Below are positions 1-9,744 of a stretch of 64,000 bases of DNA, piece after piece. Within the stretch, counting starts at the first letter, position 1. Every line of letters starts with the position of its first letter. The DNA comes from an uncultured Alphaproteobacteria bacterium (GTDB lineage Bacteria; Pseudomonadota; Alphaproteobacteria; HIMB59; GCA-002718135). Location: positions 1 through 64,000 of the forward strand of contig CACEMR010000003.1 in NCBI GenBank assembly GCA_902560725.1. Direction: 5' to 3'. The translations under genes were made by a program, and so were the position numbers. Below the pieces are notes generated by a model, which saw nothing but the letters and a program-made list of their open reading frames with translations, made no database searches and was not told where the DNA came from.

Positions 1-48
1 TATTTTTTGTTAAAAATTTTTCTATATTTTTTTTTAGTTATCTATTAA

Positions 49-1005
<957 letters not shown>

Positions 1006-1031
1006 TAATCAAGCTTAAACGAAACTCTTAT

Positions 1032-1061
1032 AAACAAGCGAATTTTATTCGCTTGTTTTTT
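1032..1061 (+). terminator. Rho-independent terminator (hairpin plus T-tract)
   Basis: The arm aaacaagcgaat and its exact complement attcgcttgttt flank a 3-base loop, and a T-run follows. It lies 27 bases after the binding-protein stop and 30 bases before the transketolase start. It probably makes the binding-protein message end here most of the time, with some read-through into the enzymes. Confidence 0.85.
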
Positions 1062-1091
1062 AAATTTGGATATCTTAAGTTCTAATAATTA

Positions 1092-1919
1092 ATGGATCAT
1101 AAAGAATTAGAACTTAAGTCTATAGAATATAGAAAAACTATACTTGATATTATTTACAATGGTGGTGCCGGGCATACTTCAGGTAGTTTATCATGTATAG
1201 ATATACTAAATGTCCTATATAATAATATTCTTAAAATAAATCCCAATAATTTTAATTCTACAGATAGAAATAGATATGTTCAGAGTAAAGGTCATACTGT
1301 AGAAGCATTGTACACTGTACTTTGTGATCAAAATTTCTTTTCAAGAAAAGATTTGAATTCACTTAATAAATTTAATTCCCATTTTATAGGACATCCAACA
1401 AGAAAAGTTCCAGGAATTGAGCACAATACAGGCGCACTAGGCCATGGTTTATCTGTGGCTGTTGGAATGGCTATTGGATTTAAATTAGATAATAAACCAT
1501 ATAAAGTTTATACACTCTTGGGAGATGGTGAATTAAGTGAGGGTTCTATTTGGGAAAGTTTACTCTCTGCTAGTAAATACAAGTTGGACAATTTGGTTAT
1601 TATTATTGATAGAAATGGATTACAAATTACAGGAAAAACTGAAGAAGTAAATCCCATTGAACCTCTTTTAGATAAATTTCAATCCTTTGGATTGTGTGTA
1701 AAGCAAGTCGATGGTAATTCTGTTAGTGAATTAGATCAAGTATTTAAAGAAATTCCTTTTGAGAATAATCAGCCAAATTTAATTATTGCTAATACAATAA
1801 AAGGAAAGGGTATAAGTTTTATTGAAAATCAAGTTGTTTGGCATCACAAGCTTCCTTCAGAAGAAGAATATAATAATGCTATTCAGGAATTAAACATACA
1901 ATTAGAGAATTTCAAATGA
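1092..1919 (+). CDS. Transketolase, N-terminal (TPP-binding) subunit
   Basis: First half of a split transketolase, which transfers two-carbon ketol units between sugar phosphates in the cytosolic pentose phosphate pathway. Visible features are GHTSGSLS near residues 27-34, HNTGALGHG near 110-120, and the TPP/Mg motif GDGELSEGS near 145-153 with the matching IDRN downstream. At 275 aa it has the length usual for the N-terminal half of split enzymes. The start has no clear SD. Its stop overlaps the start of the C-terminal subunit in an ATGA, so the two are translationally coupled. The neighbouring sugar-binding protein and kinase point to a catabolic operon rather than the housekeeping transketolase. 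A split DXS-like or other two-carbon-transfer enzyme is less likely. Confidence 0.9.
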   Translation: MDHKELELKSIEYRKTILDIIYNGGAGHTSGSLSCIDILNVLYNNILKINPNNFNSTDRNRYVQSKGHTVEALYTVLCDQNFFSRKDLNSLNKFNSHFIGHPTRKVPGIEHNTGALGHGLSVAVGMAIGFKLDNKPYKVYTLLGDGELSEGSIWESLLSASKYKLDNLVIIIDRNGLQITGKTEEVNPIEPLLDKFQSFGLCVKQVDGNSVSELDQVFKEIPFENNQPNLIIANTIKGKGISFIENQVVWHHKLPSEEEYNNAIQELNIQLENFK

Positions 1920-2848
1920 TTCAAAAAGCAAATTTAGAAATATTTGCAGAAACACTATTAGATTTAGCAAAAAAAGATAAAGAAATTGTTGTTGTTACAA
2001 GTGACTCAAGAGGGTCAGGTAAACTAACTAAATTTGGAAAAGAACTCCCTGATCAAATAATAGAAGTAGGCATTGCAGAACAAAATTTAGTTGGGATTTG
2101 TGCTGGTTTAGCAGCTGTTGGAAAAAAAGTTTTTGGAGTTTCGCCATCTAGTTTTTTAACAGCCAGATCATTGGAACAAATTAAGAATGATATAGCTTAC
2201 TCAAATCACCCAGTAACTCTTGTAGGCATAAGTGCTGGTGTAAGTTATGGACAATTAGGATCAACACATCACTCCATTCATGATTTAGCTGTTTTGAGAA
2301 CTATTAATAATATTAGTATAGTTGTTCCATCAGATAATTTTGAAACAAAAGAATCAATAAAAGAAGCTGTTAATTATAAAAGTCCATTATTTATTCGTTT
2401 TGGAAAAAAACCAATGCTTAAAATTCACAATGAAGATGATACTTTTAAAATTGGAAAGGGTGCAAAAATTATAGAGGGTAGTGATGTTATGTTTGTCACA
2501 ACCGGGGAAACTGCTCAGAGAGCTTTACTAGCTTCAGAAATTTTACATAAGAAAAATATTAGTTGCTCAATCATAAATATGCATACAATTAAGCCATTTG
2601 ATAGTGATCTTTTTTTAGACTGCTTATCAAAAGTTAAAGCAGTAATTACTGTTGAAGAACATAGCGAAAATGGTGGATTGGGTGAAAAATGTGCAAGTAT
2701 AATTTCTCAATCTAATATTAATATTGCATTTAAGATTGTAGGATTTCCTGATGAATATATGACTAATGGCTCTCAATCAGATGTCTTAGATCATTACAAT
2801 ATGTCTCCAGAAAAATTAGCTGAAATAGCTGACGACATTTTAAAGTAA
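1916..2848 (+). CDS. Transketolase, C-terminal (pyrimidine-binding and C) subunit
   Basis: Second half of the split transketolase. It carries the pyrimidine-binding domain, with GIAEQNLVGICAGLA containing the glutamate that activates TPP (near residues 53-67), followed by a typical transketolase C-terminal domain with VEEHSENGGLG near 245-255. It is 310 aa, normal for this subunit. It overlaps the previous gene by 4 bases and its stop abuts the next start, so three enzymes read as one unit. The two subunits are expected to form the heterotetramer that does the work of one full-length transketolase. Confidence 0.9.
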   Translation: MIQKANLEIFAETLLDLAKKDKEIVVVTSDSRGSGKLTKFGKELPDQIIEVGIAEQNLVGICAGLAAVGKKVFGVSPSSFLTARSLEQIKNDIAYSNHPVTLVGISAGVSYGQLGSTHHSIHDLAVLRTINNISIVVPSDNFETKESIKEAVNYKSPLFIRFGKKPMLKIHNEDDTFKIGKGAKIIEGSDVMFVTTGETAQRALLASEILHKKNISCSIINMHTIKPFDSDLFLDCLSKVKAVITVEEHSENGGLGEKCASIISQSNINIAFKIVGFPDEYMTNGSQSDVLDHYNMSPEKLAEIADDILK

Positions 2849-4315
2849 ATGTATATTTCAATAGATCAAAGTACTTCATCAACAACTGTATTTTTGTATG
2901 ATAAGAATCTAAAGTTACTTGATAAATTTGCTAAACCTCACAAACAAATTCAAAAAGAATCAGGTTATGTTGAACACGATGCTAATGAAATTTTTAAAAA
3001 TATTCTTTTCCTAGTTAAAAAAATATCAAAAAAAATTAGATATAATAACAACTTATTTCTTAGTATTACTAATCAAAGAGAAACTTTTGTAATATTTGAT
3101 ACTATATCTGGGAAGCCTCTTCACAATGCTATTGTTTGGCAATGTAGAAGGGGTCAAAATGTATGTGATAAAATTAATAAATCAAAATTAAATAGAAATT
3201 TAATAAAAAAAAACACAGGTTTAACTCTTGATACTTATTTTCCAGCTCCTAAACTTGTACAATTATTAAATTTAAATAATAAGTTTAAAGAAAAATTGAA
3301 AAATGGTTCAGCTCTTTTTGGAACAATAGATACTTATCTAATATATCGCCTTACAAAACAAAAATCCTATACCACTGACTTTACAAATGCATCTAGAACT
3401 TTATTTTTTGATAATAAATCTCTTAACTGGAGCAAAAAGTTACTAAATTTATTTAATTTAAATTTAAAAATACTTCCAGAAGTAAAGGAAAGTTCATCAA
3501 TCTTTGGATACACAAATATTAACGGTATTTTAAACAAAAAGATTCCTATCTCAGGAGTTATGGGAGACTCTCAAGCTTCCATATTTGCTAATCAATGTTT
3601 TAATAGAGGAAATACAAAGATAACACTTGGAACAGGAGCTTCAATTTTAACAAACATTGGTCAGTCTTTTAAAAATCAAAAAAAAATTATTACTACGTTA
3701 TCGTATGTGCATAATAATAACCCATCATATTCATATGAATGTTTAATTAATTATGCTGGCGCTACCATTAGTTGGTTAAAAAATAACCTAAAAATCATAA
3801 ATTCAGCTGGAGAAACAAATCAAATTTTAAATAAAACTAAAGACTCACAAGGTGTTGTCTTTGTTCCTGCATTTGTTGGTTTAAGTTCACCGCATTGGAT
3901 TCCTGATAGTAAAGCAATGATATATGGATTAACACCATCTATTAATAAAAATCATATTATAAGAGCCGCTCTTGAGTCTATAGCATTTCAGATAAAAGAT
4001 TATTTGGATGATTTGAAAAAAAATAATAAAATCAACTATAATGATATCTATATTGATGGAGGTATCGTCTCAAATACATCATTTATGCAATTACTTTGTA
4101 ATACTTTACAAAAAAAAATTCATGTAACAAATTATCAAGATATGTCTTCATATGGAGCATTGATGATGGGATTGTTAGGAATGAATATTATAAGTAATTT
4201 TAATGAGATGAAAAAACTAAAACAAAAATACTTGGTTTTTTCTCCAGACAAAAATAAGAAAGTGATTGATAGCTATGCACATTGGCAATACATTTTAAAA
4301 AAATTTTATCTTTAA
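2849..4315 (+). CDS. FGGY-family carbohydrate kinase, glycerol-kinase-like
   Basis: ATP-dependent kinase of the FGGY family, most like glycerol kinase: DQSTSSTT phosphate loop at residues 5-12, TNQRET, AIVWQCRRG, and the catalytic-Asp segment VMGDSQAS near residue 240. The usual glycerol kinase reads GDQQ there, so a glutamine that contacts glycerol in E. coli GlpK is serine here, and the usual DPYFSGTK is DTYFPAPK. The glycerol-contacting QRET and Tyr are kept. The substrate may therefore be a longer polyol or ketose (erythritol, threitol, ribulose) rather than glycerol; this is inference. The ATG directly follows the transketolase stop with no gap. The protein is rich in Lys, Asn and Ile. 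Confidence 0.8.
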   Translation: MYISIDQSTSSTTVFLYDKNLKLLDKFAKPHKQIQKESGYVEHDANEIFKNILFLVKKISKKIRYNNNLFLSITNQRETFVIFDTISGKPLHNAIVWQCRRGQNVCDKINKSKLNRNLIKKNTGLTLDTYFPAPKLVQLLNLNNKFKEKLKNGSALFGTIDTYLIYRLTKQKSYTTDFTNASRTLFFDNKSLNWSKKLLNLFNLNLKILPEVKESSSIFGYTNINGILNKKIPISGVMGDSQASIFANQCFNRGNTKITLGTGASILTNIGQSFKNQKKIITTLSYVHNNNPSYSYECLINYAGATISWLKNNLKIINSAGETNQILNKTKDSQGVVFVPAFVGLSSPHWIPDSKAMIYGLTPSINKNHIIRAALESIAFQIKDYLDDLKKNNKINYNDIYIDGGIVSNTSFMQLLCNTLQKKIHVTNYQDMSSYGALMMGLLGMNIISNFNEMKKLKQKYLVFSPDKNKKVIDSYAHWQYILKKFYL

Positions 4316-4318
4316 TTT

Positions 4319-5296
4319 TTATAAAAATTTATAGAGTGATTTCTGAGCAATTTTGAGGGCTTTCATTGCATCATGATTGGACTGTGCTTCTTGAAGAGCT
4401 TTAATATCCAAATCATCTAAAGCTTTTTCAATCGATTTTAAAAAATCTATTGCTTGGTTGGCCATCTGCACACTATCTTCTCTAAATGGAAATTGATCAA
4501 GTTGCCAAACTCCTTCCCAATTATTTTTTTTCAACACATAAAAAAATTCAAAGATCTCTATAGGATGTAAACTACCCGCAATTAAATCGTCATCCCAAGA
4601 TCTATAATTATCATTGACGTCCATTCCAAATAGTCGCCCATAATCAATTGCAAGTTGTGCTGAGTCAGCTGCTGACTCACCACCGTAAATAGCATGTCCA
4701 AAATCAAGAAGTATTCCAATATTAGGAAGACCAATTTTTTCTATTCCAAGTAATGTTCTAGAAACTGAGTCATAACTCATTTTGACTCTTGGCTCACGTG
4801 GTTTGTACTCAATTACAAATTTTAAGTCTGGGTTTTCACTAGCTAATCTTGCAACACCATCCATTGAATTTTTCCACAATGTTCCGTGGTCGACTTGGAA
4901 AGGATAATCCCAACCATCTTGTCCTGGCCAAAGTTTTACGTAAGCAGCATCAAAAAATCTAACAGCTTCGCAAGCTTCAGTAATTAATTCATGTGCTCTA
5001 TTACGAATACCTGGATCGGGGTTTGTGAAAGCACCTTTTCTGAATTCTTTTGTATAAATCTCTGGCGTAATACCAATCACGTCAAGATCAACCTCATGAA
5101 GTTCATTTTTTATTTGTTGATTTGTAAAAGAACCTCCAAAATACGGAAAATTTATATCAACAACAGAAAGATCTTTAACCTGACCGGCTAATTTAATAGC
5201 GTCTAGAACACTTCTTGGCTCTCCATAACCCTCAGTATTATATCTATCTACATATGTAGCAAAATGCCAAATTCCTGCTCCAAATTTTTGTGCCAT
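4319..5296 (-). CDS. TIM-barrel sugar isomerase/epimerase (xylose-isomerase-like fold)
   Basis: Cytosolic enzyme of the AP-endonuclease-2/xylose-isomerase-like TIM-barrel family. Candidate metal ligands are the Glu of VIEYKPREP (near 163), the Asp-His pair of LLDFGHA (near 198-201) and the Asp of MDVNDNY. The [15 protein letters not shown] segment resembles short L-rhamnose-isomerase-type or ketose 3-epimerase-type enzymes, but the sugar cannot be read from sequence. At 325 aa it is slightly long, because of a helical C-terminal tail. It converges on the FGGY kinase with 3 bases between stops, and its start faces the second sugar importer across a 213-base gap. It probably interconverts the sugar taken up by one of the flanking importers. 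Confidence 0.75.
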   Translation of the reverse strand: MAQKFGAGIWHFATYVDRYNTEGYGEPRSVLDAIKLAGQVKDLSVVDINFPYFGGSFTNQQIKNELHEVDLDVIGITPEIYTKEFRKGAFTNPDPGIRNRAHELITEACEAVRFFDAAYVKLWPGQDGWDYPFQVDHGTLWKNSMDGVARLASENPDLKFVIEYKPREPRVKMSYDSVSRTLLGIEKIGLPNIGILLDFGHAIYGGESAADSAQLAIDYGRLFGMDVNDNYRSWDDDLIAGSLHPIEIFEFFYVLKKNNWEGVWQLDQFPFREDSVQMANQAIDFLKSIEKALDDLDIKALQEAQSNHDAMKALKIAQKSLYKFL

Positions 5297-5349
5297 AATG
5301 GATTACATAATACTGTAAAATTAATAAAATAAAATGATAAATTATCGCT

Positions 5350-5379
5350 TTGATTTAATTATGGATTTTTTGTTATACT
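5350..5379 (+). promoter_or_regulatory. Candidate sigma-70-type promoter for the sugar importer operon
   Basis: TTGATT, an 18-base spacer and TATACT fit a housekeeping promoter in the 213-base divergent gap. It would give a 5' leader of about 125 bases. Nothing recognisable as a riboswitch is in that leader. It was judged by eye; in AT-rich DNA such matches are common. Confidence 0.4.
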
Positions 5380-5487
5380 TGCTCAAATTACTACATATTG
5401 ACGCAATAGAACCTCATATCATTAGTTTTTTGTTAAGTTTAAAATTTGATCTTGATTTGAAATCATGTCCATATTAGGTATCAAATT

Positions 5488-5501
5488 CTAATAATTATTA
5501 G
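5488..5501. repeat. Perfect 14-base palindrome overlapping the SD of the second binding-protein gene
   Basis: ctaataattattag equals its own reverse complement and runs into the AGGAGG Shine-Dalgarno. It parallels the palindrome at 58-75 before the other binding-protein gene. It might be an operator half-site pair or a weak mRNA hairpin modulating ribosome access; chance is a real alternative. Confidence 0.3.
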
Positions 5502-5509
5502 GAGGAATA

Positions 5510-6418
5510 ATGAAAAATATTCTAATGACAATCGTAGCAATTGTTTTTGCTACAAGTGCTGCTTTTGCTGAGAGATACGTAATGGTAACTCACGGTGAAG
5601 GTAAAGATCCATTCTGGCCAGTTGTGCAAAAAGGTGGTGAAGATGCTGCTCGTGCAATCGGTGCTGACTTCGAATACATCTATAACCCATCTGCAGATAT
5701 GGCTGATATGGCGAGCTCAATTCAAGCTGCTGCTGCAACTCAACCTGATGGTATGGTAATTTCTTTACCTGATCCTGATGCGTTAGGCCCAGCTATTAAA
5801 GCTGCTGTAGCTGCTGGTGTTCCAGTTATAACTATGAACTCAGGTCTAGAAAACTCTGCTGCTCTAGGTGCTTTAATGCACGTTGGTCAGCCAGAATATC
5901 TAGCTGGTCAAAAAGCTGGTGCAAGAGCTGCTTCTGAAGGCGCTACTAAAGCTCTTTGTATGATTCAAGAAGCTTACAACACTGCTCTAGTTGATAGATG
6001 TGAAGGCTATGGAGAAGCTGTTCCAATGGAATTTACAGATACTACTTCTGACCCAGCAACTATTGTAACTCGTGCAACTGCTGCTTTACAAGCTAACCCA
6101 GACGTAGACGCTGTTCTTTCAGTTGGACCTCACGTTTGTGAAGGTGTTGCAAAAGCAATGGATGATCTAGGTATGACTGGTATTCACCATGCATGCTTTG
6201 ACTTAAGCCCAGGAGTTATGGATTTAATTGGAGCTGATAAAGTTTCATTCACTATTGACCAACAACAAAGACTACAAGGATATGTTCCTATCATAGTTCT
6301 TCACTTATACAATAACAGTGCTGGACTATTACCAGGTGCAAATATCCCATCTGGCCCAGGATTTGTTGATAAATCTAACGCTGCTTCAGTTGCAGCATTA
6401 GCTGGTATCGATAGATAA
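5510..6418 (+). CDS. Periplasmic monosaccharide-binding protein, FrcB/Rbs type
   Basis: Binding protein of a ribose/fructose-type ABC importer. Residues 1-20 are a signal peptide ending AAFA. The mature part begins RYVMVTHGEGKDPFWPVV, with PDGMVISLPDPD in the N lobe and HHACFDLSPGVM in the C lobe. It is 302 aa, the normal size. A consensus AGGAGG lies 5 bases before the ATG, and the codon choice is less AT-extreme than in neighbours, both consistent with high expression. It is followed by a GC-rich terminator, then permease and ATPase, the order seen in FrcBCA importers. Four cysteines are present in the mature protein. The sugar is not determinable; fructose, xylose, ribose or a polyol fit the context. 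Confidence 0.88.
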   Translation: MKNILMTIVAIVFATSAAFAERYVMVTHGEGKDPFWPVVQKGGEDAARAIGADFEYIYNPSADMADMASSIQAAAATQPDGMVISLPDPDALGPAIKAAVAAGVPVITMNSGLENSAALGALMHVGQPEYLAGQKAGARAASEGATKALCMIQEAYNTALVDRCEGYGEAVPMEFTDTTSDPATIVTRATAALQANPDVDAVLSVGPHVCEGVAKAMDDLGMTGIHHACFDLSPGVMDLIGADKVSFTIDQQQRLQGYVPIIVLHLYNNSAGLLPGANIPSGPGFVDKSNAASVAALAGIDR

Positions 6419-6431
6419 TTAATTTATTTTT

Positions 6432-6457
6432 AAAGCCGCCTGCGGGCGGCTTTTTTT
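6432..6457 (+). terminator. Intra-operon Rho-independent terminator
   Basis: aaagccgcc / ggcggcttt form a 9-bp stem with loop tgcg followed by seven T. It sits 13 bases after the binding-protein stop and 12 bases before the permease start. No other promoter is evident for the permease, so this is best read as an attenuating terminator that keeps binding protein in excess over membrane subunits. Confidence 0.9.
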
Positions 6458-6469
6458 ATATAAACAAAT

Positions 6470-8062
6470 ATGAATTCATCCTCAGAAATTAAAAGACAAG
6501 AGTCCGATAGGTTAAAACCAAAACGTTGGTATTCAGATTTTTTTGCAAGACCAGAAGTAGGACCTTTAGGGGTTATGCTTCTTCTTTTTGCAATGTTAGG
6601 CTACTTTTCAATTCCACAAGGGGAATTTTCATTTAATCCTTTTGCCGGTGAGGGTTTTAATGCGCTTGGAATAAGAAATAATTTTCGTGTTATTTCGCAA
6701 CTTGGAATTGTTGCGCTTGGTGCAGGTATGCTCATTATTGCAGGTGAATTTGATCTAAGTGTTGGATCTATGATTGGATTTGCCGGTGGAGCAATGGCAA
6801 TGATACTTAAATGGGGTTTTGCTATTGTTATTCCCTACATATCTTTTGAAGGCGGTTTTCATTTTGAAGTGTTAAAAGTATTTGAAATAACGAATGTCTC
6901 CCCTTTAACCGCTCTTTTAATAACCTTAATAATGACTTTATCTTTTGGATGGTTCCAAGGTTTTATAATTGTTAAAAGTGGAATTGCCTCTTTTATTGTT
7001 ACTTTAGGGGGACTATTTTTTTTAAGAGGTTTAACAGAAGTTTGTTATCGAGCATTCAATAAGGCGCCTGATCAAACAGCTGGATCAACTACGGTTACAG
7101 ATCTTCCAGATATAAAAAATATTATTAATGTACCTGGTCATGGTGAGATGGAAAGAGATGCTGCCAAAGCATTATCCAATGAAGAGCTATTACAAATTTT
7201 AAAAACTGCTCCAGAAAAAACAATTAATAAGATCACAGAACAATTAACTTATATTAATGAAAAGGTAGCAGTTACAAAAACTTTGTTACAGAAGAAAAAA
7301 ATGGTCGATACCATGCAGAACACTCTAAATAATGCAAAAGAGTCTGGTAATGAATCAATGGTTGAAGCTATACAGAAAAAAATTGACGCTGGAATTCAAG
7401 TACCAGAAGTTGCTGCAAAATCAGTAACTGATCTAGATTTAGCTAGAGCTTATTTAGATTCTTTTATTACTGCTAGACCAGTAGCTAATTTTTTCGGTGG
7501 AGATATTATGGAACCTTTCTTTGATTGGCTTTATTTTACAGCTGATTGGAATGTAAATATGTTTGGGAATAAATTTGCACCCGGACTGTATTCTTGTGTA
7601 ATGATTTGGGTATTGATAGCAATAATATGTTATTTTGTTTTAAGTAAAACTCAGGTAGGTAACTGGATATATTCCACAGGTGGTAATTTATCTGCTGCAC
7701 AAGCAAATGGTGTACCAACAAATAAAGTAAAAATAGGTTTGTTTATGTTTACTGCTTTTTGTGCAACAATGTTTGCTGCATGTCAGGTCTTTGAAGTAAA
7801 TACAGCCGATACAGCAAAAGGTAACCTAAAAGAACTAGAGGCAATTGCTGCTGCTGTAATAGGAGGTGTTGTTTTAACAGGAGGCTTTGGAACAATTATG
7901 GGTATTATGTTGGGCGCTGTCATATTTGGTATCGCAAAAGAAGCTTTCTTTTATATACCTGGCGTGGATGGATCATTTTATAGAGTTTTCTTAGGAGCTG
8001 TTTTAGTAACGGCCGCATTAACAAATGAAAATATAAGAAAAAGAATTATGGGAAGTATTTAA
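6470..8062 (+). CDS. Sugar ABC transporter permease (RbsC/FrcC family) with large periplasmic insertion
   Basis: Inner-membrane permease of the BPD_transp_2 family. The family hallmark EFDLSVGSM is at residues 93-101 and the ATPase-contact region GNWIYSTGGN around 397-406. Family members are usually 320-400 aa; this one is 530. The excess is a hydrophilic, mostly helical stretch of about 140 residues (roughly 200-338), rich in Lys, Glu and Gln, placed in the loop after SFIVTLGGLFFLRGL and before FFGGDI, where ordinary members have a short periplasmic loop. It could touch the binding protein or cell wall, but this is inference. The stop shares a base with the ATPase start. No strong SD precedes the ATG. 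Confidence 0.88.
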   Translation: MNSSSEIKRQESDRLKPKRWYSDFFARPEVGPLGVMLLLFAMLGYFSIPQGEFSFNPFAGEGFNALGIRNNFRVISQLGIVALGAGMLIIAGEFDLSVGSMIGFAGGAMAMILKWGFAIVIPYISFEGGFHFEVLKVFEITNVSPLTALLITLIMTLSFGWFQGFIIVKSGIASFIVTLGGLFFLRGLTEVCYRAFNKAPDQTAGSTTVTDLPDIKNIINVPGHGEMERDAAKALSNEELLQILKTAPEKTINKITEQLTYINEKVAVTKTLLQKKKMVDTMQNTLNNAKESGNESMVEAIQKKIDAGIQVPEVAAKSVTDLDLARAYLDSFITARPVANFFGGDIMEPFFDWLYFTADWNVNMFGNKFAPGLYSCVMIWVLIAIICYFVLSKTQVGNWIYSTGGNLSAAQANGVPTNKVKIGLFMFTAFCATMFAACQVFEVNTADTAKGNLKELEAIAAAVIGGVVLTGGFGTIMGIMLGAVIFGIAKEAFFYIPGVDGSFYRVFLGAVLVTAALTNENIRKRIMGSI

Positions 8063-8844
8063 TGGATAAAAAACCTTTAATTCAAATAAAAGATTTAGTT
8101 AAGAAGTTTGGAAGTTTTACAGCATTAAACGGAGTATCGCTAGATGTTTATCCTGGGGAAGTGCATGCTTTACTTGGTGATAATGGAGCTGGTAAATCAA
8201 CTCTTATTAAAGTTTTATCTGGAGTTCATCCAGCAACTAATGGTGAAATAAAAGTTGATGGTCAGATAGTAAAATTCGTATCGCCAAGACAAGCATCTGA
8301 TGCTGGTATTGGCACTGTCTATCAAGATCTTGCTTTAAATAATTTAACCTCTGTTACATTAAATTTCTTCCTTGGGAGAGAATTAAAAAAAGGTCCCGGC
8401 CCTTTTGGTCTAATGCAAATGGATGAAATGCATAAAATTACAATTGAAGAAATGTCTAAGATTGGAATTAATATTGCTGATCCAAATCAAAAGGTGGGAA
8501 CTATGTCTGGTGGTCAAAGGCAAACTTTAGCAATTGCAAGAGCAATATATTTTGGAGCAAAAATATTAATTCTTGATGAGCCAACTTCAGCTCTTGGTCA
8601 AAAACAACAAATGGAAGTTCTTAAAACCATTAAAAAAGTTCAACGCTTAGGTAATATTGCAATTATTTTAATTACACATAACGAAATTCATGCAAGACTG
8701 ATTGCAGATCGTTACACTTTTTTAAGTTTGGGTGAAGTTATCGGAAGTGGCTTAGCAAGTGAACTTGGTGGTGAGGATGTAAAAAGATTGATGGCAGGTG
8801 GAGCAGAAATAGGTGACCTTGCAAAAGAGCTAGATCTTAATTAG
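8062..8844 (+). CDS. Sugar ABC transporter ATP-binding protein (FrcA type)
   Basis: Cytosolic ATPase of the importer. Walker A GDNGAGKST is at residues 39-47, the signature MSGGQRQ near 150, Walker B ILILDEPTS near 170, and the switch His in LITHNE. At 260 aa it has one nucleotide-binding domain, unlike the duplicated RbsA/XylG, so it should act as a homodimer as in FrcBCA systems. It overlaps the permease stop by one base. There is no extra regulatory domain. This gene closes the binding protein-permease-ATPase set. Confidence 0.92.
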   Translation: MDKKPLIQIKDLVKKFGSFTALNGVSLDVYPGEVHALLGDNGAGKSTLIKVLSGVHPATNGEIKVDGQIVKFVSPRQASDAGIGTVYQDLALNNLTSVTLNFFLGRELKKGPGPFGLMQMDEMHKITIEEMSKIGINIADPNQKVGTMSGGQRQTLAIARAIYFGAKILILDEPTSALGQKQQMEVLKTIKKVQRLGNIAIILITHNEIHARLIADRYTFLSLGEVIGSGLASELGGEDVKRLMAGGAEIGDLAKELDLN

Positions 8845-8889
8845 ATCATATTATTTGACTATATCCATTTTATTTGATTAACTGATTTG

Positions 8890-9738
8890 ATGTTATTAGC
8901 TAAGAATGACAGCTACAATAAGCAAGATATTCTTGATGAACTTTTAAAAGGTAGCGGTGTTGTTGTAATTAAAGATGTTTATAATTCTCAAGATATAGAA
9001 CTAGCAAGAGATATTGTTAACAAATCTGCTTCTACTCAAGATCAAAAAGAGTCTCACTTTAATGCTGAGGCAGAAGCTTCAGGAAAAATTCATTTACAGC
9101 AAAGAGTATGGAATTTATTTGGTAAAGGAGAAATTTTTAGTAAACTTATTTCAAATGATGTTGTATTTGATTTGATGTCATCTTTTTTAGGAACTGAATT
9201 TACATGTGGATCATATTGTGCGAGTAGATTAATGCCAGGAGCTCCAGGTCAGGAGCTTCATATAGATTATCCTTATTGGGATTATTATAAAACTGAGACA
9301 TTCCCGATGGGACTGAATAGTTCTTTTCCTCAAAATTGTCAGGCAACTATACCTCTAGATATATGCTCTGAATTATCAGGTGCTACAGCCTATGTTCCAG
9401 GTTCTCAAAAAAAACTTCATTACCCAAATGATAAAGATGATTTTTCTAATCAAAAACAGATGACTGCAAATCCAGGTGATTTGGTTTTATTTAATGGTAA
9501 CTGTTGGCATGGTGCATCACCAAATAATTCTGATCATCAAAGAGCTGTTTTACTAATAGAATTTCTACCAAAATATATTAAACCAGTAGAAGATCTCGTA
9601 ACATATCTTGATGATGAATTTAAAAATAATTGTCCTGACAGAGTCAAACAACTTTTAGGATTAAATTATAAATATCCAAAAATAATGGATGTAAGTAAAA
9701 CTGTAAATGATATCGGAATAGGCTATAAAGCCAAATAA
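8890..9738 (+). CDS. Phytanoyl-CoA dioxygenase (PhyH) family Fe(II)/2-oxoglutarate oxygenase
   Basis: Non-haem iron, 2-oxoglutarate-dependent oxygenase fold. The facial triad is visible as HID in QELHIDYPYWDYY (near residues 125-130) and the distal His in GNCWHGASP, followed by the 2-oxoglutarate-binding Arg in HQRAVLLIEF. The PhyH family hydroxylates varied small molecules, so the substrate is unknown; placement between a sugar importer and a Gfo/Idh/MocA dehydrogenase suggests a modified sugar, polyol or quaternary amine. The ORF track begins at a TTG (8887); the adjacent ATG at 8890 is the better start. It lies 45 bases after the ATPase gene and 6 bases before the next gene, probably in the same operon. 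Confidence 0.8.
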   Translation: MLLAKNDSYNKQDILDELLKGSGVVVIKDVYNSQDIELARDIVNKSASTQDQKESHFNAEAEASGKIHLQQRVWNLFGKGEIFSKLISNDVVFDLMSSFLGTEFTCGSYCASRLMPGAPGQELHIDYPYWDYYKTETFPMGLNSSFPQNCQATIPLDICSELSGATAYVPGSQKKLHYPNDKDDFSNQKQMTANPGDLVLFNGNCWHGASPNNSDHQRAVLLIEFLPKYIKPVEDLVTYLDDEFKNNCPDRVKQLLGLNYKYPKIMDVSKTVNDIGIGYKAK

Positions 9739-9744
9739 CTCTCT

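Noticed and set aside
4991-5191. 66-aa plus-strand ORF inside the sugar isomerase gene
   Set aside because: Antisense shadow of a well-supported gene, with no SD and no recognisable motif. The same holds for the other short ORF-track entries lying inside real genes.
5380-5509. Possible riboswitch in the 125-base leader of the second binding-protein gene
   Set aside because: No conserved core of any class I know and no strong helices; only the palindrome at the SD is notable.
5550-5738. 62-aa minus-strand ORF within the binding-protein gene
   Set aside because: Gln/Leu-rich antisense translation of Ala-rich codons, a typical shadow.
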